NCBI RefSeq assembly: GCF_000485595.1
Contig: NW_014577521.1
Span: 103,467 to 167,466, forward strand
DNA length: 64,000 nt
Reading direction: 5' to 3'
Source of the DNA: Priapulus caudatus
Taxonomy: Eukaryota; Priapulida; Priapulimorpha; Priapulimorphida; Priapulidae
Shown piece after piece: positions 12,064 to 30,701 of this stretch. The translations under genes were made by a program, and so were the position numbers. The notes under the pieces were generated by a model, which was given only the letters and a program-made list of their open reading frames with translations, had not been told where the DNA came from and ran no database searches. Numbering within the stretch: position 1 is the first letter of the stretch; each line of letters begins with the position of its first letter.

Positions 12064-15000
12064 CTATTTTGGGATGAGGCCTCGTGACTGCGGGTAGTGC
12101 TGCTGCGTCGCCGCGGCAACGGCCGGGTCGCCGGCGAGCGTGCGGCTAGCCGTGCGCGGCCTCGCCTTGTTCAGCTTGTCCTTGCGCATCTTCGGCTTCA
12201 GGTTGTTTAAGCTCGCGTCGATGACCTCGTCCTCCTCATCCCTGAGCGCGGCGTCGAGCGCCGCCTGCATGCGTGGCGCCACCTGGGGGCCGCGGTAGTC
12301 GGCCGTCGTCCGCTCGGGAACGTCCAGCTGCAGGCTGAGCACGTTCTCGCCTGCAACGGCGACGTGAAACGTGCGTGAACGAATGCGCAAACATGTGAAA
12401 TGAGCGTAAACGAATGCGCAAACATGTGAAATGAGCGTAAACGAATGCGCAAACATGTGAAATGCGCGTAAACGAATGCACAAAGACGTGAAATGCGCGT
12501 GAACGAATGCACAAACATGTGAAACTCACGTGAACGAATGCGCAAACATGTGAAATGTGCGTAAACGAATGCACAAAGACGCGAAATGCGCGTGAAGGAA
12601 TGTGCAAAAACGTGAAACTGTTTTGCGAAGATAATCACAGCACTATCACGGCTTTTACAATGATTTCAGTACCTTGGCTACAATCATAGAGCATAGGCCC
12701 TCGGCAGCTGTGTTGCTTTGGTCTTATTAATAGGCCTCGTCTAGCAAGCCTCAATTATTTACGCTGCGCGTACCTTTATATCGTGGGTTGCCTCCGACCA
12801 TGGCGGCCATCTTTGCAAACTCCGTCATGGGTCGCCTGTAGCCGGTGCTCGCGACGGGATGCTGGAAGTCGTACTGGCCGAGAGCCTTCGAGAGAGGTGT
12901 GAGCTTCCACGTGTCATCCTCCTCCTCAAACACACACCTGCCCCAGACAAACGAGCAGACGCCATGCATTAACGTTTCCCCAAGCATAAACATGTCATAC
13001 GCTGCGCGTTAACATCACCAATACCACAACTTAACGTATAGACAGTATTGTGTGGTATGTTATGAAATGGTATGGTAAATTATAAATTATAATATGGGAC
13101 GGTGTGGCACAGTACAGTACAGTACAGTACAGTACAGTACAGTATAGTCTAATATAGTGTAGTATACTAGTACATCATAGTAATGTGTGCTATGCAATTT
13201 TTTAAATTAAAAAAACATTTCACATTATATCGCCAATGCTTCAATGCATATATGGTATGGTACGATATGGTACGCTACAGTATGGTACCGTACAGTACAG
13301 TATAGTTTAGTGTAGCATAGCACACCATAGACTAGCATAGCATAGCATAGCATAGCATAGTATAGCATAGCACACNNNNNNNNNNNNNNNNNNNNNNNNN
13401 NNNNNNNNNNNNNNNNNNNNNNNNNNNNNNNNNNNNNNNNNNNNNNNNNNNNNNNNNNNNNNNNNNNNNNNNNNNNNNNNNNNNNNNNNNNNNNNNNNNN
13501 NNNNNNNNNNNNNNNNNNNNNNNNNNNNNNNNNNNNNNNNNNNNNNNNNNNNNNNNNNNNNNNNNNNNNNNNNNNNNNNNNNNNNNNNNNNNNNNNNNNN
13601 NNNNNNNNNNNNNNNNNNNNNNNNNNNNNNNNNNNNNNNNNNNNNNNNNNNNNNNNNNNNNNNNNNNNNNNNNNNNNNNNNNNNNNNNNNNNNNNNNNNN
13701 NNNNNNNNNNNNNNNNNNNNNATTGAGTTTATTGACGCACGATTAGTCAATATATTAGCAAATATATGCGTACAGTCATCTCCCGTACCGGCTTGAATAT
13801 AGCTGATTGACCCTGATTCACGCTTTGTTTTCATCGGCCCTGGCTCGCGGCAAGGCTCGCGGCAGTGTTGCTAAGGGGAAGTGACGTCAGTCCGCCCCCA
13901 CCTATATACATAGTATCAGGAGTGTATCAAACACTCCTGATGATACACTCCTGTTTGATACACTCCTGATAGTATTATACAGTGCACTGGTACATGGTGT
14001 ACTGTGCACTTCATGAACAGCAGGGCCGGGAAGCTGTATCGTAAAATAATGTGTTTGCTTCTCTTTTTACTTTCAGTGATCACTTTTAGCACTCTCTTTA
14101 ATATCAGCTAATGCGGTTAGCACGAGTAGGATCAATGCCTAAGGCATTTCATTACCGGTCAGCAAATGTCATAAAATTGCTTGTCGAGAGTCAGCTTAGC
14201 AACCATGGAATTTTCAGGCTCAGCACACACAGATCTGCCACATAAATGCCGTGCCGACGTGCTGCGCGTGCTGCTGAAACCCACACTGTGCTGTTTAATA
14301 TGCCGAACGTTAACGAACACTGTGCTTTTCATCGCGACTTCTTTCAATTAAAAAAAAAATCCGTCTAGCTCACACAGCCGAAACCAGTTACGGAGTCTCT
14401 TACTTAGATAGAAAGCAATGTAAGCATTTATGGTCTCTCACGCATGTCTATAGAAATGATGTACTTTACTGCGTAGATGTGTGCTTTATACATCATTGCC
14501 ACATCAGACACTTGCATAATGATATAAACCAGATTATAAACACGTGAGAAGCCTGTTACATCCCGCATGGCACACAACTGGATGTTTTGAAGTGAACAAA
14601 ATGTCAGGGTGCTTTTTCTGTGGCTCTAGTACGTTACGTGTGCGTTTGAACACATTACTGCTAACATGGCAGGGAAACAACTACAGGGTTTCTTATACAT
14701 AAGAGGCAGAGTGGCGCACAGCCGTCGTCAAATTTAACATCGCCGTTGTGAAAAAATGCTCCTGTAGAGTCAGGGGAGCTCAAAGTATGTAAATTACAAT
14801 TAATTTGGTTAAATTATGTGTTTTTTTCTCCCAAACTGGCCATTAACTCCTTTGTCTAATTTTCCCTGAGAAGAAACCCTGAACTAGAGATGACATTAAA
14901 AAGCACAAATATTTTGTTTTTGTTAAGTAAATGCTAGTGAACACTACACAATGCACATAGCTACAATGTGGGCGCCTTGTCGGAGATTTTCACATTTAAT

Positions 15001-18000
15001 CGATCAGGACTTGTAAAACTATCAGTGGCATTAGCAACAGTACACTGCAATCATCCCCACATCTGAAGTTCTCATGCTGCTAATGTTCCAGTATCATTAC
15101 ATCCTCCAATGTTGATGACGGAAACAGTGACAGCGTGCAAGATCGCTACACTGATTATTCGCATGTAACGAGATTCGAATCAATAGTGAATAGACACAGC
15201 TAGACATAATTATGATGACATATAACCAACTCGCGCTGGTATGTGCGAGGGCTTGTTATTTGTTGTCTTAGTACAGCTTCATGCGGTGAGAAGCCAGACT
15301 CAGACAGCCAGACTGCACATGAAAGTTTAATGACCCATTACAGAGCTATCAGATAGGGTTCCCCAGACTTTTGCCGGCTGTGGCTTGTGTATTGATCCAG
15401 CAAACGTAATTATAGACTTGTCTGACGAGCCCCTTCCCCTTCACAGTTGATAACTCAAATACGTTACTGTTACTGCACAACCATGGTTACGTTTCTTGGA
15501 GGACCATGCAAAACCTCCACTACCCTGGACTTTCGCTTTAATAACAGTGCGATGTTTATATGTAAAATTTAGTTACTACATACATAGATCCAAATATACA
15601 TCCAGTAAAATTGCCACATTGCCATTTATGTTGGTATGCTTGTACACACAAAAGCACTGTTATGAATTAATATCAAATGTATCTTACACTAGCATTTACT
15701 AATGAAACAAAGGCTTATGTGTTCAAACTAAAACTATGAATCACTTCACTTTACTTAACAATTAAGCTGGAAAAAGTCATGGTACGTTATGATATGTGTA
15801 TGGTGTGCGATCCTGGTAAATTAAACTATACATACCTGTTCATCATCTTGTTCTTTTCGTCCAGTGGGATGAAGTTTTCAATAATTAGGTACTTGAGTTT
15901 CAGTTCTTTAGTGAGCGAATTCTGTGTCTCTTCTAGCTCCTGTCGCTCTCGGCTGTGTTCCTCCTACACATATAGACACAACTGATGTATGCCGACGCTA
16001 ACATACTAGTGCACACCACAACAAAATCACTACAAACAAAAGTATTACACCAACCTCTAAAGGACTTATATAGCATCTACTGCTAACCTTTACACAATGT
16101 ATATTCTACTGAAAAATTAATGTACTCTCCACAGTAAACCAAGCACTTAGCGCGAATCAAATTTAGTCGTTTCGATCCTCATCCAGCGACACATCAACAT
16201 GCAAGGACAACACGATCGTTCTGTGCACGTGCCCATTAACGGTGCGCGAGCGTCCTCACCTGAATGTCCTGGATTTCCAACTTTGTCGCCTGCAGCTTCG
16301 CGAAAAGCTTCTTCAGCTTCTTCGTCTTGATCTCGACCTCCTGCCGCAGGTTGGAGAACGTCTCGCCGATCTCCATCGCGCTCGCCTCCTTCGTCTCGAG
16401 CGTCTGCTCCATCTCGCGCTGCCGCCGCTTCTGCTCGGCGATCTCGAGCCGCCGCTGCTCCAGCGCCCTCTGCTGTTCGTTCGTGTGGTCGATGATGTTC
16501 TTGCCGCCGGACAGCAGCTTGCTCTCCATCGCCTTGATCTTGCTGTGCACGTCGTGCATCTGCTTGTGGTGCCGCGCGAGCTCCTGCTCCTTCTGCTGCG
16601 CCTCGCTCAGCAGCTTCTCGCGCTCCTCCGCGATCATGTTCTTGTCGTTGAGAATCGCGACCTTCTCCGCCTCCAGCTTGTCGCGCTGCTGCTTGAGCAG
16701 CGTCTCCTCGTCGACGTCGTCGTCGCCGTCCTCGTCCTCGTCGTCGACCTCCTCTTCGATGATCTCGCGGCCGTCGGCGTCGTACTCGACTTTCCCGCGC
16801 CGCCGCCGCCGTCGCTTCCGCCCGCCGCCTCCGCCGCCGCCCGCGCGCTCGGCGAGGTGCTTCTTCAGCCGCGCGATCTCCTCCTGGAACTCGCGCAGCA
16901 GCGCGTCCTTCGGGTCCTCGTTCACCTTCGGCCGGTTCTTGATGTTCTTGGCGCGGTTCGCGTAGCGCAGCGTCGTCATCGTCTCGTCGTAGTTGTAGCT
17001 CGCCGGCCCGATGTTCGCGACCATCACCGTGCGCGCGTTGCCGCCGAGCGAGTCCTGCAGAATGCGCGTCAGCTTCGAGTCGCGGTACGGCACGTGCGAG
17101 CTCTTGCCGTCGACGAGCGCCGAGATGACGTTGCCGAGCGCCGACAGCGACAGGTTGATCTTCGTCGCCTCCTTGAGGCGCTCGCCGGCGGCGCCCGTCT
17201 TCGCCTGCCGCTCCGAGCCGGCGAGGTCGACGAGGTTCAGCTTGCCCGCGCGAATGTGGTTCTCGCCGTCGGGCCCCAGCTCGCTGCACTCGATCGTGAT
17301 AATGAAGATCGCGTGCGAGCGCGAGCTGTGCTCGTTCATGTTCGTCGCGCCGACGCTGCGGTTCTGATTGCCGACGGTCATCACGTGCTCGATCTCCTTC
17401 ACGCTCTTGCAGACGAACGACGACAGGTCCTTCACGTAGACGCCCGTGTCGGGCCGCTCCTTCAGTTCGAAGCGCTTCGCCTGGTCCTTCGAGAGCAGGT
17501 CGCGGATCTCCTCCTGGTAGATCTCGAGGTAGGAGGCCCTGACTAGGTACTGCTGGTCCTTCGAGCGCGAGATGTGCGTGAAGATGTGGTCGAAGGAGTT
17601 CGGAATCATCCCGCGCAGTTCCGGGTCGTTCCGAACGCCCTCCATCGTGAACGTCTTGCCTGTAATGTGGCGATGTGTACTATAGTAGCGTCATATGCTA
17701 ACCCGTAGTATAGTCACGTGTCCTTTTGTTATACCCTCTTCAGCTTATATACTTATATTAGAAGTAGACTATGACAGGAACATATGTGTCCTGACGATTA
17801 GATCTTATGAGTAAAAAGATGTAATTGTAAAAATTATTCTTGTTAAAAGAATAAAACTAAATTATTTAAACTATTTTTCAAATAATAATTATTTTTTAAA
17901 CAGCTCATTTGACACAATTGATTAACTTACAAGGCAATTTAAGACAAGAAACACAAAATCCACTGACATTGGATCCCACAGGACACCTTACCTGTCCCTG

Positions 18001-18292
18001 TCTGACCATAGGCAAACACCGTTCCATTGAATCCTTCCAGCACTGACTGCACGAGCGGCCGGAAGGTTTCATCGTAGAGATCAGTCTGTCGAGAACTGCT
18101 GTCGTAGACGGCGTCGAAGGTGAAGGACTTTGGTGGCTCGGTGCGGTCTGCTTTCGGGTTTTGCACTTCGACGTTGCCTCGTTTCGAGTCGACGTGAACG
18201 ACCTCTCTGAAGCCCTCTGCGATCTCTTTCCGATTCATCGGCCGAGAGCGAACCACCACCTTCACGCACTCGTCACTTTTCTTTCTCGACAT
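12064..18292 (-). CDS. KIF3B: Kinesin-2 motor subunit KIF3B, complete, five exons
   Basis: Seen: exons 17992-18292, 16260-17659, 15836-15963, 12774-12937 and 12064-12350 join in frame to 759 residues (human KIF3B is about 750). The motor domain has P-loop GQTGTGKT (residues 96-103), switch I NEHSSRSH (209-216) and switch II DLAGSE (245-250). After the neck come a Gly/Arg-rich insert (about 370-390), an acidic stretch (about 405-425) and a coiled coil. The C-terminus ends [10 protein letters not shown], very close to vertebrate KIF3B. KIF3B pairs with KIF3A and KAP3 as heterotrimeric kinesin-2, which drives anterograde intraflagellar transport and other plus-end cargo movement. The third intron is 2.9 kb and contains the assembly gap. 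The last intron carries a 31-bp minisatellite. The start is the first ATG of an exon beginning [18 protein letters not shown], matching the family N-terminus. It is divergent with COQ4, 1.6 kb away. Confidence 0.96.
12373..12620. repeat. 31-bp minisatellite in KIF3B intron, about 8 copies
   Basis: Eight adjacent 31-base units of consensus GCGTAAACGAATGCGCAAAC followed by ATGTGAAATGA lie in the last KIF3B intron just upstream of the terminal exon. Units differ at a few positions (AACATGTG versus AAGACGTG; GTGAAC versus GTAAAC). The minus strand is open in all three frames because the unit lacks stops. Confidence 0.93.
13100..13375. repeat. ACAGT and ATAGC short tandem repeats before the assembly gap
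   Basis: Tandem (CAGTA)n at about 13112-13143 and (GCATA)n at about 13333-13370, with related GGTATGGTAC phrases between. The array runs directly into the N gap, which probably failed to assemble because of it. Confidence 0.85.
13376..13721. other. Assembly gap (346 N)
   Basis: A run of N inside the large KIF3B intron, bordered on the left by pentanucleotide repeats. The true length is unknown. Confidence 0.99.
13722..15835. other. KIF3B intron, mostly featureless
   Basis: AT-rich intron sequence between the gap and exon 15836-15963. The only structure I can point to is the hairpin at 13914-13971. No exon is supported here: the flanking exons join directly in frame. Confidence 0.7.
13914..13971. 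repeat. Double hairpin of the TCAGGAGT family
   Basis: TATCAGGAGTGTATCAAAC at the left and its exact reverse complement at the right enclose a second internal copy of ACTCCTGATGATACACTCCT. The whole 58 bases is a near-perfect palindrome built from repeats of ATCAGGAGTGT. Confidence 0.8.
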
Positions 18293-19924
18293 TCTACTTA
18301 GTTACTTACTCTCTAAACTAATAGCGCATTCATATTAACTTCTACATGTTGACTACTAACATTATTTTATATATATATATACATATTATTATATTCCTCA
18401 AGATTTATTGAGATTCACTTTGAGCAGATCTTTAAATCTGAAATAAAGAGAAAATGATATTAAATTTCACATTAAAAATGGTATGCTCTGCCTCACACTT
18501 GATGTATTACATTAAGGTGGTATGTTGAGCCTAAGTGGTTTATCATTATGGTTAGACTAGCAACTGGTCTAGGTTATCGCACTGAACATGTATGTTACTA
18601 CCGTTTCACTCATTGCTCAGCAACCATCACTGTGCTCGGCTTGTGTCGGCGGGTCAAGATGTGATTATATGACTTAAAAGTTAAGGTTCTAACTTCTAAG
18701 ATTGCAGGGGAAACACACTATCTTTACTGTCTTATAGATTTGGTAATTAATGTGAATTTATCAATCAATGACCCCATGTACACTTGCGTGCGTGCGCAGT
18801 TAGAGTAGAAAAAGCTTCAATTTCGCAATTAACGAAAAGATGAAGGAAGAGAATTCCAATATGGGATGACACTGACAGAAACGAAGTCAAAGAAGCTAAA
18901 CTTCAAGCCTATAAAGGGATCCCCTGAAGATGGTACATGTGAAAAGAAATGATTGATCATGCATAGAAGTACCGGTACTACTAAAATATCTAATACTAAT
19001 AGGCTTCATTAAGCAAACGGGAATGCCAAACTTCACCTGACCATGATAAGCACTATGAAAAGTTATGTTTTATATGAAGAAAGCGAACACAAAGTCGAAG
19101 ACGGAAGAGCCCGATCAAGTTGTGTGTATGCATGTGTGAGTGCGTGTATGTGCGCGTGACGCGGCGTGTGTGTGCGTACACAGTGCAGTGTCAGTCACAA
19201 CAATGTTACATAACTGGAAACTTTCATCATTTTAAAAAGCATATAAATATTAACTAGAGATTTTCGAAGACGAGATCTAGCCCTTCTTAGTAAGTAGCGG
19301 TGTTAGGTAATTCGTTGAGTCGGGTACCGTTAGATACCGTACAATAATGTAACCCAAACCCAGGATAGGGTTACAACGCGTCGCTATGGTTTTCTGTGGA
19401 GGAAGGGAGTGAATCACTCAGGGGTTCCCTGACTTTCCTCCACAGAAAACCATAGCAACACGTTGTAACCCTATCCTGGGTTTGGGTTACATTATTGTAT
19501 CTAGGCCTAGGGTACCGTACGCCTTTTCCAGGAACATTTCTCCGCTTCCATAACTCACCCGATTGAAACTAAATCTGATAGTACTACTACTAGTACTACT
19601 AAGTTTAATCATCACTCTGTATGTTGAACTGAAACTCATTTACACGCACAAGTGGTTAATTTTCATTAATCATACTTTCAGTAAATAATGATTACATTTT
19701 GCATAAAACCTCAACATTACCTTCTTAGAGAACCCATTTTGTTTCTATCGATGACGTCATCGGCAAAGACCGTCGATGTTTACCTGCTCACTTGTTCAAA
19801 TATGGTAGCTTCCATAGTGGCGTTAAAAGTGAATGAATGGTTTAGGATTTTTTTAGAATCAAAGCAGAGCATACGAATATTTATATGCTCTGATCAAAGT
19901 AAAACGCGATGACAGTGTAGCAAA
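18293..19924. other. Divergent spacer between KIF3B and COQ4
   Basis: 1.6 kb between the two start codons. It contains a copy of a dispersed repeat (about 18980-19060, core CTTCACCTGACCATGA), a short TG-rich tract near 19120-19180 and the foldback at 19341-19499. I cannot identify promoter elements with confidence. Confidence 0.6.
19341..19499. repeat. 159-bp foldback, arms ACAATAATGTAACCCAAACC
   Basis: The left arm runs ACAATAATGTAACCCAAACC to about 19412 and the right arm, from about 19433, is its reverse complement, ending GGGTTACATTATTGT. The arms are about 66 bases with few mismatches and contain ATGGTTTTCTGTGGAGGAA. The outer motif recurs twice just before the second gap (30640-30701). 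Confidence 0.85.
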
Positions 19925-20797
19925 ATGTTTCAGTTTTTAGCAAAGAAATGTGCACGCTACAGTATTTCCGCACGTAACGTTAGGTGCGCAGCAAGGCACC
20001 AGCGAAATGCACATTCTGCAGCCGGTTATAGGCTTAGGCAAGAGGACGATGAAAGAGAACGGGTAAATATCGGGGGAAGCAATGACGACAGGCAGACATC
20101 AGAGAAGATTTATGATCAGCTCTACCCGCACCACATATGCACTACTCCCCTACAAAAAGCTATTCTGACAGTTGGATCCGGTGCTATCGCGCTGTTTGCA
20201 CCATGGAGAGGCGACATGGTTGCTACTTTCGGCGAAACGACAGCAAGTCTTGCATTGAAGGGCATGAAAGAGAAAATGCAACGTGATGTCGTCGGGCGAC
20301 AAATTCTACAGGAGCAGCCACGTATAAACATGAAAACACTTGACCTTCCCTATTTGGAATCACTTCCCGACGACACGTTTGGCTACGCGTATGCCACAAA
20401 CTTTCTCAAGCGGTACAACTTGAATCCTGATGACCGTCCACCCGTCGAGTTCATTGACGATGCGCAGCTGTGGTACGTGATGACCCGATACAGAGAGGTA
20501 CACGACCTGCTCCACACATTGCTTGGTATGCCAACAAACATGCTAGGAGAGGTGGCTGTGAAATGGTTCGAAGGGTTACAGACTGGTCTTCCCATGTGTG
20601 TCCTTGGGTCTATGTTTTCCCCAATGAGATTTGGGCCGAAGTTCAGCAGACTGTACGCAACGCAGTTTCTTCCCTGGGCACTGAACACAGGCAGGAATGC
20701 AAACTTCTACATGAATGTCTATTTTGAGAAGGAATTCGAAAAGCCAATGGATGTACTGAGAAATGAAATGGGCATCCCACCACCACCACAGATGTAA
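19925..20797 (+). CDS. COQ4: COQ4, coenzyme Q biosynthesis protein, single exon
   Basis: A 290-residue intact ORF. The N-terminal 30-35 residues are rich in Arg, Ala and Ser with few acids, as expected for a mitochondrial targeting peptide. The conserved core follows, with the family zinc-binding signature HDLLH (193-197) and Glu209, giving HDxxHx11E. Other family signatures are HTLLGMPTNMLGEVAVKWFE and QTGLPMCVLG. COQ4 is a peripheral inner-membrane protein on the matrix side, required for ubiquinone synthesis and for the CoQ-synthesising complex. The length is close to human COQ4 (265). The start chosen is the first in-frame ATG before the targeting-like segment. No intron interrupts it, unlike KIF3B and TAF6 on either side; an intact retrocopy is possible. 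Confidence 0.96.
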   Translation: MFQFLAKKCARYSISARNVRCAARHQRNAHSAAGYRLRQEDDERERVNIGGSNDDRQTSEKIYDQLYPHHICTTPLQKAILTVGSGAIALFAPWRGDMVATFGETTASLALKGMKEKMQRDVVGRQILQEQPRINMKTLDLPYLESLPDDTFGYAYATNFLKRYNLNPDDRPPVEFIDDAQLWYVMTRYREVHDLLHTLLGMPTNMLGEVAVKWFEGLQTGLPMCVLGSMFSPMRFGPKFSRLYATQFLPWALNTGRNANFYMNVYFEKEFEKPMDVLRNEMGIPPPPQM

Positions 20798-22237
20798 TTG
20801 AATTTTTTTCGCACAATCTTCCTAAACCATTAAATTATTTGTATACATATTTAAAATGTATGTGTATACTATTGTGAGACAAATCAAGATAAAATAATAA
20901 GACAAAAACCTTTTCTCAGGTGTTTCCTTTTTATTTCTTTGACAAACATTTTTGCAACCATATATCTAGACAGGTGTGACTATTTATTTACAGACTATTA
21001 AACGCCATTTCATAAATGGTTGGAAAAGACTTACAGACACAATTATATACACGTAAAATGAATATATAATACCAAGATTAGATAATAACACAAGAGTATC
21101 ACACCCGATTCTTGCATTTTTAACTGATTTTTCTCATCAAAATTTGCCACCAATAAAGAAGCAAGTGTATACGTTCCTCAGCTTATTATGACCACTAATC
21201 ACTCACCTTCGTGGTACTGATATTCGTTTACATATATTTGCTAGCGTATTGCTGTAAATCGTAATCTTGCACGAGCTTAATTCGCACAATTTACCGCTAT
21301 TGTGTGAGGTGTTAAGACAAATTTTGAAGCTATAGTGGCGCCAATATTTAGAAACGGACTGTTTCCAAATCATTCGTGCCCCGATAGGGGTTTAATGTAC
21401 TTGATTACCTGCGCGTGCGTAATGTGATACTTACTGCAAACTACTACAGAGAATATTGTTATTATTGTATTATTACTTATGTAAGATAGTATGTCAATTT
21501 CTTGTGTTGCGATCACAATAACTGAGCGCGTCTCGCGGTTCCTCACGAGATCAAAATTCGAAATTTAGATTGTCTCTCAACCCTATCGGGGCACGAATGA
21601 TTTGGAAACAGTCCGTTGCTAAATATTGGCTAACGTTGCTAAAATATAGCTTCAAAATTTGTCTTAACACCTCACACAATAGCGGTAAATTGTGCGAATT
21701 AAGCTCGTGCAAGATTACGATTTACAGCAATACGCTAGCAAATATATGTAAACGAATATCAGTACCACGAAGGTGAGTGATTAGTGGTCATAATAAGCGG
21801 AGAAACGTATACACTTGCTTTTTTATTGGTGGCAAATTTTGATGAGAAAATCGGTTAAAAATGCGGGAATCGGGTGTGTTACTCTTGTGTTATTATCTAC
21901 TCTTGATAATACTCATGATGCATTTAGAAAAACATATTCATATTCTGTAATATATGGTGACTCTGGATATTAATTTTTATCCTTCTAGTGGATTTCAATA
22001 GGTAGAATTTTCTTACATGCATATTACACATCATTGTTATATTGCCTTAGCATTTTACCTATCTTTCAAATGACAACAACAGTTACAATTTCACAGACGT
22101 GGAATGTAGCATTTCCACATGTGCACAATTGCATTAATCACAATACATACAAACAAAAACATGTTTTCATCTAGCTTCAACCTTGCTTGGCTACTGGCTT
22201 GGTCGCACCAGAAAAGCTCTACCTAACACACAACGGA
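20798..22237. other. Convergent spacer between COQ4 and TAF6
   Basis: The 3' ends of COQ4 and TAF6 face each other across 1.4 kb. More than half is occupied by the long-arm inverted-repeat element at about 21073-21900. I see no gene. Confidence 0.7.
21073..21900. mobile_element. 0.83-kb element with arms of about 320 bp
   Basis: The left arm about 21073-21390 begins AGATAATAACACAAGAGTAT and runs through CACTCACCTTCGTGGTACTG and GCACGAGCTTAATTCGCACA to CCCGATAGGG. The right arm about 21580-21900 is the reverse complement and ends GTGTTATTATCT. The arms are roughly 90-95% identical by eye, with small indels. The 190-base centre is unique and non-coding. Long-arm non-autonomous DNA transposon or foldback element. 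Confidence 0.88.
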
Positions 22238-29322
<7,085 letters not shown>

Positions 29323-30530
29323 CTTTATAATGTGCCTACGTGTTGTGTTTGTGTTACTTGATAGCACCAAACTGTAAACATCAAGAGAGTAGGACCTGCA
29401 AACATTGTAATGGTTTTGTTAATTTTTTTACACAGGACCAACAATGCAGTATTTGCCAGTGACCTTACCAGCAGCACAGACTTTTGACATGTTGCAGAGA
29501 AACATCACAGTGCCACACTCATAGTCATATGCATTCTAGCAGATACATGCAAAACTTCTATCCTTTCACAAGATCTATCATGGTCAGGTGAAGATTGGTA
29601 TTCCCTCATTTAATGAAACTTCTCTAATGTCCATAGTACTCAATCATCTAAACCTGATCCCTGCATTCGACATATGTCATCATTAAAGGATTCTTCCAAG
29701 TTTAGATATTTTGTTTCTTTCATTCTATATTGGAGTTATTATCCTTCTTCTCGTGGTTATTAGTGAAATTGAAACTTTTTCTACTGCAATCCAGTGTTGA
29801 TCTATCGATTTGATCAATATTGACTCTCTCTGTCTTTGGTATAGTCCCTTGGACTTTGAAGACTAATCCATATGAGGTTATGAAGTAAGAACAATAATCC
29901 GGGGAAACATGTATGCACAGCGTTTCTCTAAACCTACCAGAAGATTATCAGCTCGACCAAGAGATAGGACGTGCACCACAGGTGGCAATTAGTACAAGTT
30001 AACATTCGGCTACTCAGAGATGCAAATGTGGAGGCAGCTTTTAGTGTATTTTTGCTGTGATGGTATAATACAAAGTGAGCTTGCATTGTGTGAATTCGCC
30101 GCTCACGCTTTCCAACCTGTTCTCGCTTTCTGTGAGTTTGTCCACAGAGGTGTGCGTGTGGTGAGATCGTAACAAAGTGACAGTGGGTTGCAGAGGAATG
30201 CTTAAACAGCGTTTACAGGGAATTAGTACAGCTTCAGCCCACTACTAAGCTTAAGGCGAGAGAGGGTAGATAAACATACAACATACGTGTTTATTTATTA
30301 TCATTTTAATACTGCAAAGGCCCAAGTAACCGACTGACTGCAGGGTACTTTACACTGTACCGAGGAGTAAGATATACAACTGTATTATGTATATCTAGCT
30401 TCTTGAAGTTCTTCCACAGCCCAGGATCTCAAGCTAGCGCGCCAGTCAGCCTCCCCTGTAAAAAATGTGAATGGGCTCACTAAAGTACTGTACACTTTAC
30501 AGTACACTACTTCATAGCTCTACTCTAGTA

Positions 30531-30622
30531 ACTATAGCTCTAGTACTATAGCCCGCGTACAGTTGCCGCAGGCCTGAGGCAATTGTACGCGGGCTATAGT
30601 ACTAGAGGCTAGAGCTATAGTT
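30531..30622. repeat. Palindrome, arms AGCCCGCGTACAGTTGCCGC
   Basis: Left CTCTAGTACTATAGCCCGCG and right CGCGGGCTATAGTACTAGAG mirror each other around GCAGGCCTGAGGC, and further AGCTATAG phrases extend the symmetry. A shorter relative is at 31091-31148 and a truncated one at 63940-64000. Confidence 0.88.
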
Positions 30623-30639
30623 ATTAAAGTACTATAGAT

Positions 30640-30701
30640 ACAATAATGTAACCCAACAAGAGTAGGGTTACAACTACTAGATACAATAATGTAACCCAAC
30701 A
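30640..30701. repeat. Two partial copies of the AATAATGTAACCCAA repeat
   Basis: ATACAATAATGTAACCCAAC occurs twice (starting about 30648 and 30681), separated by AGGGTTACAAC. This is the outer arm of the foldback at 19341-19499. It runs into the gap. Confidence 0.75.

Larger units (their letters stand above)
29323..30701. other. TAF6 upstream region to the second gap
   Basis: No gene seen. It contains a copy of the CTTCACCTGACCATGA repeat on the minus strand (about 29570-29645), the palindrome at 30531-30609 and the AATAATGTAACCCAAC repeats before the gap. The TAF6 promoter should lie near 29323-29600, but I see no decisive motif. Confidence 0.55.

Noticed and set aside
12373-12620. CRISPR-like array of 31-base repeats
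   Set aside because: Units are contiguous without spacers and lie in an animal intron; a minisatellite.
16242-17546. 434-codon + strand ORF
   Set aside because: Antisense shadow of the KIF3B motor exon, open because of GC-rich third positions.
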